Position numbers and translations under genes: made by a program. Positions 1 through 5,274 of a stretch of 8,212 bases of DNA are shown here, in pieces (positions within the stretch are counted from its first letter, which is position 1; each line of letters begins with the position of its first letter). The notes under the pieces are model-generated. The model searched no databases. It saw nothing but the letters and a program-made list of their open reading frames with translations, and had not been told where the DNA came from. The DNA is from Chloroflexota bacterium (GTDB lineage: Bacteria > Chloroflexota > Dehalococcoidia > SZUA-161 > JAUWZY01): assembly GCA_030615045.1 (NCBI GenBank), contig JAUWZY010000037.1, forward strand, positions 1 to 8,212, read 5' to 3'.

Positions 1-1316
1 CGCCACAAGATGTTATCCTCGTTTATATTGGGAGCATACTTGCGCAGGGTGGCCACGCATCGATCGGCATGCTGCTCCCTGATCCTATACCAGGCCTCAG
101 CCTTTCCTTCCTTTAGCTCATAAGGGGCGTGTTGCGAGATAAGCGCGGTATGCCTTCCCGGAGGTGCCTCGGTGGGATCGTGGACGCTGGGGAAACAGCA
201 ATTGAAGCCACCATCGATAAGCTCTCCCCTCCTTATCGCCTCCCAGTGATTTATCAGCTCCTGCTCCGACTCATGGCCCACGACATAGATAAAGGCATTA
301 TTGATCTCGGGATTGGCGGCTGCGGCGGCGAATTGGGGCCCCTTATCCAAGGCGAGATGGACATCGAACAGACTATCCCATTCCCAGGCATAATCCTTGA
401 CCCTGGTGACGAAGTCGGGGGCTAAATGCTCTGCACCAACGAGATTGGTGAAGGTTTGATAGGGGTCGATGCTGCTGCAGACGAACTTATCAGCCTCGAT
501 CACCCGGCCGTCTTCAAGCTCCACCCCTTTTGCCGCCCCACCCTCGATTATTATCCTCTTGATCAGCTGATTGCCGATAACCATGCCTCCCTGGTCATAT
601 ATGAACTTGCTCATGAGATGAGCCAGGCGATGTGAGCCGCCAACACAGAGCCGGTAATTGGTCGCCCGGTTGATATATAAGGGGATGAGATAGCCCAGAC
701 CCTCCATATTGTAATCCAGGCCCCACATGCAGGCGAGATAGAGGAACAAGGTCCTCACCCTATCATGCTCGAAGATCCCGTCCACAATGTCCTTCGGCGT
801 GTGCTCCGTGAGCTCGCTTATCTCCCGCCCAACCTCTGACGATTGCAGCTTGACCATCTGCTCAAAGGCTGGTATCGCCTCATGATAGGTTGCCGGGCCG
901 ATGAATTCCTCCATATACTCATTATATTTATGATAGATCCTGCGATAGGCGTCGGCATCCTTCTGGGAGAATTTGGCTATGGAAGCACAGCTCTTCTCGA
1001 CATCGGTATAAAGGCAAATCGAGCTGCCATCGGCGAAAGGCATGACAAACTGCAGCGGCGGATAAACCCACTTCAGGCCATAATCCTCCTCCAGCTTGAG
1101 GTCCTTCATCGGCGGGCCGTAATCCACCATCATGTGATAAACGGCGTGTGTATTATGTAAAAAGCCGGGGATAGTTACCACTTCGGTACAAAGCCCGCCC
1201 CCTAACTCAAACCTCTTCTCCAGCAGCAAGATCTTCAGCCCCGCCTTGGCTAAGTAAGCCCCTGCCGTGAGTCCATTGGGCCCGGCACCGATGATTATGC
1301 CATCATACTTCGCCAT
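1..1316 (-). CDS. FAD-dependent phytoene desaturase / CrtISO-like oxidoreductase, C-terminus cut by window edge
   Basis: I translated this frame by hand; it stays open from an ATG at 1316 to the left edge, giving 438 visible codons. The N-terminus carries a Rossmann FAD-binding motif, IIIGAGPNGL (G10, G12, G15), with the ribose-binding acidic residue E33 in LLLEK and a following GGG at 39-41. Around residue 225 is a VGGSHRL segment of the kind that precedes the second FAD-contact region in CrtI/CrtISO-type flavoproteins. The family oxidises or isomerises polyenes and other lipophilic substrates; full members are about 500-540 residues, so roughly the last 80-100 are missing. The start has a strong GGAGGT (1322-1327) five bases upstream. 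No crtB or other carotenoid gene is in view, so the substrate is unknown. It is transcribed divergently from the DUF72 gene. Family assignment is firm; carotenoid function is not established. Confidence 0.9.
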   Translation of the reverse strand, partial: MAKYDGIIIGAGPNGLTAGAYLAKAGLKILLLEKRFELGGGLCTEVVTIPGFLHNTHAVYHMMVDYGPPMKDLKLEEDYGLKWVYPPLQFVMPFADGSSICLYTDVEKSCASIAKFSQKDADAYRRIYHKYNEYMEEFIGPATYHEAIPAFEQMVKLQSSEVGREISELTEHTPKDIVDGIFEHDRVRTLFLYLACMWGLDYNMEGLGYLIPLYINRATNYRLCVGGSHRLAHLMSKFIYDQGGMVIGNQLIKRIIIEGGAAKGVELEDGRVIEADKFVCSSIDPYQTFTNLVGAEHLAPDFVTRVKDYAWEWDSLFDVHLALDKGPQFAAAAANPEINNAFIYVVGHESEQELINHWEAIRRGELIDGGFNCCFPSVHDPTEAPPGRHTALISQHAPYELKEGKAEAWYRIREQHADRCVATLRKYAPNINEDNILW

Positions 1317-1449
1317 CTATTACCTCCTTGTTTTTTGTTGGCAAACAAAAAGCCCTGCGGCAAGATAAAAACTTCAGCTTAATGATACCCCATCGACCAG
1401 TTCTCTTGCCTGCAGAGCACTACTCCCATGCCTGTCCCGTGCCAGACTA

Positions 1450-1478
1450 TTTTTATCACCTTTTCCCTACTTTGTCAA
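1450..1478 (-). promoter_or_regulatory. Sigma70-type promoter for the FAD oxidoreductase
   Basis: On the minus strand, a perfect -35 TTGACA (1478-1473) is followed after 17 bases by TAAAAA (1455-1450, four of six consensus bases). A TGA directly before it makes an extended -10 (TGn). Transcription would start near 1443, leaving a leader of about 125 bases before the ATG at 1316. This is the best promoter-like sequence in the 248-base divergent gap between the FAD oxidoreductase and the DUF72 gene. A consensus match only; no expression evidence. Confidence 0.5.
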
Positions 1479-1564
1479 GCTTAATGGGAAATATCCACCA
1501 CCCCTATTATAATGGAGGAAAACCATGTTGGCAATCTTGGTTACAATGCCAAACGAGGCGAAAG

Positions 1565-2290
1565 ATGAGGTCGAGGTTTTTTGTCGGAACCAGCGGCTGG
1601 CACTACGAGTGGTGGCGGGAGAGGTTCTACCCCCGTGATTTAGCCAAGCCAAAGTGGCTTGAGTTCTATGCCAGGCATTTCCCCACCGTCGAGCTCAACA
1701 ATAGCTTCTATCGCCTGCCTTCAGAGAATGCCTTCGCCAACTGGCGTGACTCCTCACCCGAAGGCTTTGCCTTTGCGGTGAAGGTCAGCCGGTTCATCAC
1801 CCATATAAAGAGGCTGCGGAATGCCGAGGAGCCGCTAAATACCTTCCTTTCCCGAGCCAAAGTGCTGCAGGAGAAGCTGGGGCCGCTGCTGTACCAGCTC
1901 CCGCCCAATATGAAGCGAAACGACGGGCTATTAGCCAGCTTCCTTCCCCTGCTGCCCAAAGAGCTCAAGCATGTCATCGAGTTCAGAAACGAGTCCTGGC
2001 TTGATGAGAAGGTATTCCAGATCCTGACAGAGCACAATGTTGGCTTCTGCGTTTTCGACATGCCTGAACTCACCACCCCATTGGTGGCCACAGCGGACTT
2101 CGCCTATATTCGCTTTCATGGCAGCGCCGGCTTGTATTCGAGCTGCTATTCCGACGAGGAGCTAAAGGACTGGGCCGGCAAAATCTCCAACTTGAGCCAG
2201 GGCCTAAAAGCAGTCTATATCTACTTCAACAACGACGCCGAGGGATTTGCCGTGCGGAATGCGATGACGCTGACAAGCTATCTGGGGTGA
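1565..2290 (+). CDS. DUF72 domain protein (TIM-barrel fold, function unknown)
   Basis: The 241-residue product has the DUF72 signatures in order: VGTSGW at 7-12, VELNNSFYRLP at 42-52, EFRNESW at 139-145, YIRFHG at 181-186, and the C-terminal YFNNDAEGFAVRNA at 220-233. The family is a TIM-barrel of unknown biochemical role, usually 230-300 residues. The open frame reaches back to 1328, but the 79 extra residues resemble nothing in the family and overlap the divergent regulatory region. I therefore place the start at ATG 1565, which has GAGG six bases upstream and puts VGTSGW at its usual place near the N-terminus. The gene ends 14 bases before the stop of the convergent aldo/keto reductase. 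Its last 93 bases recur in diverged form at 3381-3473. Confidence 0.92.
   Translation: MRSRFFVGTSGWHYEWWRERFYPRDLAKPKWLEFYARHFPTVELNNSFYRLPSENAFANWRDSSPEGFAFAVKVSRFITHIKRLRNAEEPLNTFLSRAKVLQEKLGPLLYQLPPNMKRNDGLLASFLPLLPKELKHVIEFRNESWLDEKVFQILTEHNVGFCVFDMPELTTPLVATADFAYIRFHGSAGLYSSCYSDEELKDWAGKISNLSQGLKAVYIYFNNDAEGFAVRNAMTLTSYLG
2198..2290 (+). repeat. Direct repeat copy A: 3' end of the DUF72 gene
   Basis: These last 30 codons plus stop of the DUF72 gene align without gaps to 3381-3473 in the same orientation. I counted 75 of 93 identical bases and 21 of 30 identical residues, and both copies end in TGA. The two copies bracket the aldo/keto reductase gene. Confidence 0.9.
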
Positions 2291-2304
2291 TTTGAATAAT
2301 GGCA

Positions 2305-3354
2305 CTATTCGCTGCGGGCGCTTTCTTCTTGATATTTCCTCAGTTCCTCTTTATATAAGTTGGTATATTCCTCAATTATATCCCTTATCGGCAGATGATA
2401 AGGACACTTTTCCTCGCACTCTCCGCATTTGGTGCAATCCAATGCCTTCTCCAATCTGGCCCCCATCCGGCCCTTGACAAATCCTTTCCGAGGCAGGCGG
2501 TTCATCAAGCTGGGAGTTTGCATCACCCAGGATATCTGTATCTCTTCGGGACATGGTTGGCAGTAGTCACAGCGGCGACAAAACCTGGTGCCCAGTTCAT
2601 CTTTCAGCCGCTGCATCTCACGCTTCTCCTCCTCGGTCATCTGCAATGGCCCTTCGAGCACCTGCATGATCTCATCTATCTCATGCACCTGCTCTATGCC
2701 AACCATCACGGCTATAGGAAACTGGAACAGATATTTAAGTGCGATGGCAACATTGTCCAACATGCCGCCCTCTAATGGCTTCATAGCGATAAAGTCGACG
2801 CTGTGTTTCCGGCAGAGGGGAAACAACTCTTCCGCAGGCTCGGGGACGATGAAGTTGAAAGGAAACATGATGGTTTCGAATCGCTCTGACTTCACCGCCT
2901 CCTTGGCTACATCCAGGTTATGGGAGGAAAAGCCTATATGCCTGATCTTGCCGGCTCTCTTGGCCTCCTCGAGCACAGTCATAAGCCCTTTAGGATCCAC
3001 GACCTGAGCTAAGAAATCGAGATCGCTGATATTGTGAACCTGGTACAGGTCGATGGTATCGACTCCGAACTGTTTCAGGCTGAGCTCAAGCTGCTCCTGA
3101 AGAAGATCGGCTTTTTGGGCACCGGACTTTGTCGCCAGGACGAGACCCTGGCGATGGCCGCGAATTGCCTTGCCAATGCGCCCCTCACTGGTGGTATAGG
3201 CGTTGGCGGAATCGAGAAAGGTAACGCCCAAATCGAGGCATCTCGTGATGACTGCGATTGCCTCCTCGTCTTCGGAAAGACGCTGGATGGGAATACTGCC
3301 GAAGCCCAGCTTCGAGACAGTCAATCCAGCCCTGGCCAGCCTTATTTTCTCCAT
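2305..3354 (-). CDS. Aldo/keto reductase with C-terminal double [4Fe-4S] ferredoxin-like domain
   Basis: The 349-residue protein begins with an AKR barrel carrying all four residues of the classical catalytic tetrad: D48 and Y53 in FLDSANAY, K76 in LATKSG, and H107 in YQVHN. The C-terminus adds two iron-sulphur cysteine clusters: C259, C262, C265, C268 (CX2CX2CX2CP) and C307, C310, C313, C317 (CX2CX2CX3CP). AKRs of this architecture occur mainly in anaerobes and are annotated as ferredoxin-type oxidoreductases; an NAD(P)H-linked carbonyl reduction coupled to electron transfer is plausible, but the substrate is unknown. The protein is probably cytoplasmic, with no signal peptide or membrane segment. 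The ATG at 3354 has GGGAGG just upstream. It runs convergently into the DUF72 gene, and both its promoter region and far flank overlap the orphan DUF72 3' end, so it looks inserted. Confidence 0.93.
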   Translation of the reverse strand: MEKIRLARAGLTVSKLGFGSIPIQRLSEDEEAIAVITRCLDLGVTFLDSANAYTTSEGRIGKAIRGHRQGLVLATKSGAQKADLLQEQLELSLKQFGVDTIDLYQVHNISDLDFLAQVVDPKGLMTVLEEAKRAGKIRHIGFSSHNLDVAKEAVKSERFETIMFPFNFIVPEPAEELFPLCRKHSVDFIAMKPLEGGMLDNVAIALKYLFQFPIAVMVGIEQVHEIDEIMQVLEGPLQMTEEEKREMQRLKDELGTRFCRRCDYCQPCPEEIQISWVMQTPSLMNRLPRKGFVKGRMGARLEKALDCTKCGECEEKCPYHLPIRDIIEEYTNLYKEELRKYQEESARSE

Positions 3355-3371
3355 TGATGTCCTCCCTTGTT

Positions 3372-3400
3372 AGTATAACTCAGGAGCTAAAAGCGGTCTA
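3372..3400 (-). promoter_or_regulatory. Candidate promoter of the aldo/keto reductase
   Basis: On the minus strand, TAGACC (3400-3395, four of six against TTGACA) is followed after 17 bases by TATACT (3377-3372, five of six against TATAAT). The start would fall near 3365, giving a very short leader that still includes most of the GGGAGG ribosome site before the ATG at 3354. The -35 hexamer lies inside the orphan DUF72 3' end, so that remnant may supply the promoter. Consensus match only. Confidence 0.4.
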
Positions 3401-3473
3401 CATCTACTCTAACAAGGACGCCGGGGGGTTTGCGGTGCGGAATGAGGCGACGCTTCAAAGCTGTCTGGAGTGA
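3381..3473 (+). pseudogene. Orphan DUF72 3' end (direct repeat copy B)
   Basis: In frame, this stretch encodes QELKAVYIY, then SNKDAGGFAVRN, then ATLQSCLE and TGA, matching the last 30 residues of the DUF72 protein at 21 positions. There is no DUF72 body upstream: the sequence abuts the aldo/keto reductase start region, and the only similarity before the CAG is a few residues (SIT against NLS). Of the 18 base differences from copy A, 2, 8 and 8 fall in codon positions 1, 2 and 3. That is more second-position change than expected if both copies were under strong coding constraint. It is the displaced tail of a second or older DUF72 allele, now without a start. Confidence 0.85.
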
Positions 3474-3516
3474 AATAAATTCGCCGCCGAGGCGTCTTAC
3501 GGAATTTGAGGCGAGC

Positions 3517-4290
3517 CTAAATCTGCAGTGGTATGTTCGTCTGCACAAAAAGTATGCCAGTGCGCGTAATGAAACACAGCGAATCGTCCCGATGGACATA
3601 GCCTTTCTTATGCTGAAGATCCGCAATCGCAGTTGGGATATGACTGGATGATTTGGTTTTCACCCAGCGCCGTAGCTCCGAAATTGAAGCGCCTTCTTGA
3701 CCTCTGTAATAGAAAAGCACGAGTATCTTGTTTGCGACACTCAGCTTGGGGTTTAGCACCTTTAGGTAGCCATCAAAGTCCTGTATAATGGGAGCCTTTC
3801 TCTCTACGATGGAGTCCACCAGCTTCTGTGCTTCTTCTAACGAGCATGTATAGTAGAGCCTGATAAGTTCGGTTAAAATCCAGTCACAGGTCACCACCAC
3901 AAAGGTAGAATCAGTAAGATTAGGGCTAACTTCACCTCCCAAGTGGGCTACACCCCTGCGGCTTCGAATGCCATATATAGCGTGAATAGCCCTGGGAATG
4001 TGGAGTCGGATGGAATCATGAAAGTCGCTTGCTGGTAGCTGAGCAAACCGCGCGATTCCCAGATCGAGGTTATCTAAGCGTGTACCTAAGGGTGTGAAGC
4101 TGTGGTCGGGAGTGGTAATGTACTGGAGAATCCGAGTAACAGCCTCAGCGAAGTGCCCTGCATCAAGCTCACTTGGCTTATGCTTTCCCAGATAATAGCT
4201 TTGCTTAAGCTCAACGTAGCTCTCCAGTAATCGATCGACTAAAGTATAATCAATGGAGGTGTAAAGCTGCTGCTTAATGCTGTCGATCAC
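3517..4290 (-). CDS. Unknown protein: helical domain with HEPN-like RX4H motif plus C-terminal winged helix (predicted)
   Basis: I do not recognise this 257-residue protein as a named family. Residues 1-175 read as mainly helical and include RSRRGVAHLGGE at 109-120, where R111 and H116 make an RX4H motif. That is the pattern of the catalytic motif in HEPN ribonucleases and of the RNxxGxxH-like segment in abortive-infection C-terminal domains. A helix containing CDWILTELIRLYY (135-147) follows, as expected in such bundles. Residues 184-250 look like a winged helix: a helix, then SISELRRWV and SHIPTAIADLQHKKGYV, then a beta-wing with FITRTG. It starts with GTG at 4290, overlapping the upstream gene's TGA by four bases (GTGA), so translation is probably coupled. 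GC content is visibly lower than in uvrC. Possible roles are a toxin, an RNA-cleaving defence protein or a regulator; the HEPN reading is a hypothesis. Confidence 0.8.
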   Translation of the reverse strand: MIDSIKQQLYTSIDYTLVDRLLESYVELKQSYYLGKHKPSELDAGHFAEAVTRILQYITTPDHSFTPLGTRLDNLDLGIARFAQLPASDFHDSIRLHIPRAIHAIYGIRSRRGVAHLGGEVSPNLTDSTFVVVTCDWILTELIRLYYTCSLEEAQKLVDSIVERKAPIIQDFDGYLKVLNPKLSVANKILVLFYYRGQEGASISELRRWVKTKSSSHIPTAIADLQHKKGYVHRDDSLCFITRTGILFVQTNIPLQI

Positions 4291-4790
4291 TTGCTCGCCT
4301 TTTTGCCCTCAGGCAAAATGTAGCGCACTAAATTCTCACCAGCATTGGTAACTTTATAATAGCGGGGCTTCGAGCCAAGTTCAAGCCATCCATATTGGCT
4401 CTTTGCGGCATTCCTAATTGCGACAATAACATCTTTTGGTTTTTTGATCATTACTTCGTTAAAGAGAGGTCCTACCTCAACATGGGAGGCCTCGGGCAAC
4501 CCTTTAGACTCGCGAAGATAGTATATGAAGAGAGTTACACGCTGTATGTCAGTTGTGGGCCTTTTTTGATTGTAGAAGTCGGTCAAGCTTGGCATCTCTG
4601 TAGGGACTGGACTAACAGCTTCCTCAGCGCCGACGGTGATGGATGGTCGCATAGCTGCTTCTTGGAGCTGAGTAAGTGGGATATTCTCCTTAATGAAATC
4701 AAGGCCCTTGCTGACAAACGCCTCAGGGCCTTCAATTTCAAAGGTAACAGCACCAACGCTGATCTTTATTCGGCAATTGCTCCCCTCCAT
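4287..4790 (-). CDS. Unknown small protein with beta-rich N-terminus and C-terminal winged-helix-like domain
   Basis: This 167-residue protein is not one I can name. Residues 6-34 (RIKISVGAVTFEIEGPEAF onward) look like a short beta hairpin plus helix. A variable linker runs from about 40 to 66. From DFYNQKRPTT (71-80) to the end is a compact alpha/beta unit, with helices around 82-96 and 118-130 and a final wing-like YGWLELGSKPRYYKVTNAGE (133-152), the usual end of winged-helix domains. The ATG at 4790 has GGGAGG six bases upstream. It is the first gene of a two-gene unit and its TGA overlaps the partner's GTG. Its position before a HEPN-like protein, and the matching winged-helix ends, suggest a functional pair such as antitoxin with toxin or sensor with effector. 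That is inference from layout only. Confidence 0.8.
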   Translation of the reverse strand: MEGSNCRIKISVGAVTFEIEGPEAFVSKGLDFIKENIPLTQLQEAAMRPSITVGAEEAVSPVPTEMPSLTDFYNQKRPTTDIQRVTLFIYYLRESKGLPEASHVEVGPLFNEVMIKKPKDVIVAIRNAAKSQYGWLELGSKPRYYKVTNAGENLVRYILPEGKKASK

Positions 4791-4817
4791 AACAACCTCC
4801 CCATCTTAAGTCAACTA

Positions 4818-4846
4818 AGGATAACATAATCTTAAAGAATTTGCAA
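4818..4846 (-). promoter_or_regulatory. Candidate promoter of the two-gene unknown module
   Basis: On the minus strand, TTGCAA (4846-4841) is followed after 17 bases by TATCCT (4823-4818), with TGT directly before it forming an extended -10. The start would be near 4811, about 20 bases before the ATG at 4790. The surrounding 4800-4860 region is clearly A+T rich compared with its neighbours. Each hexamer matches only four of six consensus bases, so this is tentative. Confidence 0.35.
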
Positions 4847-4890
4847 TGACTATGTTCTGAGCAGAGCTAAGTTATTAGGCAGACGTTAAT

Positions 4891-5003
4891 TTATAAGTAT
4901 TCCTTCACCCTCTCCGCCAGCTTTCTGGTCATGCCAAGGGCTGCAGCCAGGTCATTGACCATACCTGTCCCTTCCAGTCCCTCTGGCGACTTCAAGCTCA
5001 AAC
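4891..5003 (-). pseudogene. Orphan uvrC 3' end
   Basis: Read on the minus strand, the end of this stretch encodes NDLAAALGMTRKL, then AERVKEYL and TAA, matching the end of the UvrC in this window (DELAAVPGMTRKL, then SQKVKDYL). Aligning 4893-4953 with 5277-5337 gives 48 of 61 identical bases, including a 17-base exact match (4919-4935 with 5303-5319). Weaker similarity (LKSPEGLEG against LKKFRSVQG, with a two-residue gap) suggests homology up to about 5003. The frame is closed upstream by a stop at 5026-5028, and there is no start or UvrC body. It is a displaced second copy of the final helix-hairpin-helix segment, separated from uvrC by the GYD gene. Confidence 0.8.
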
Positions 5004-5015
5004 CAAGGGCTGCCC

Positions 5016-5261
5016 TCAGAGTTCCTTAGCCGGGATGGCTGTCAGTGTCTCGACGGTGTAATCGGTGGCGAACCCCGTTTCCATGACGAAGTTCATGGCT
5101 GCCTTTACATCGGGGGCATCAAAGACGATCATGCCATCATAGCGGCCAAAGGTGAAATAGACCTCACGGATGGTGATGCCCCGCGGGGGCTTAAGCTTCT
5201 TGAGATATGCAACAGCTTCAGTCCCCTTTCCCTTTGGCGACAACAGCGTTATGAATAACAT
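5016..5261 (-). CDS. Small GYD-domain protein
   Basis: The 81-residue product resembles the GYD domain family: a short beta-alpha-beta protein with the signature FTFGRYDGMIVFDAPD at 36-51, a helix DVKAAMNFVMETG, and a terminal strand with VETLTAIP. The biochemical role of the family is not known; its fold suggests a ferredoxin-like dimer related to Dabb or ACT-like small domains. The open frame could begin at GTG 5267, but AGGAGG ends at 5268, leaving no spacer. ATG 5261 sits six bases from it and is the better start. The ribosome site overlaps the uvrC stop, with 13 bases between the genes, so it is probably co-transcribed with rel and uvrC. An orphan uvrC 3' end lies just beyond its stop, so it looks inserted behind uvrC. 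Confidence 0.78.
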   Translation of the reverse strand: MLFITLLSPKGKGTEAVAYLKKLKPPRGITIREVYFTFGRYDGMIVFDAPDVKAAMNFVMETGFATDYTVETLTAIPAKEL

Positions 5262-5274
5262 CTCCACCCTCCTT

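Noticed and set aside
1328..1564. N-terminal extension of the DUF72 frame by 79 codons
   Set aside because: The extra residues do not resemble the family, lack a ribosome site at 1328 and cover the divergent promoter region; ATG 1565 places the family's VGTSGW motif normally.
2294..2310. Small inverted repeat (GAATA/TATTC) between DUF72 and AKR stops as a bidirectional terminator
   Set aside because: A five-base-pair A+T-rich stem with no GC clamp or T-run is not a credible terminator.
3474..3516. Possible terminator of the two-gene module (minus strand CGCC/GGCG hairpin followed by AATTTATTT)
   Set aside because: The stem is only four base pairs and the U-tract is interrupted, so it is too weak to annotate.
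4891..5003. Orphan uvrC tail as a separate small protein-coding gene
   Set aside because: No start codon with a ribosome site precedes it in frame, and its frame is closed at 5026-5028 just upstream; a remnant explains it better.
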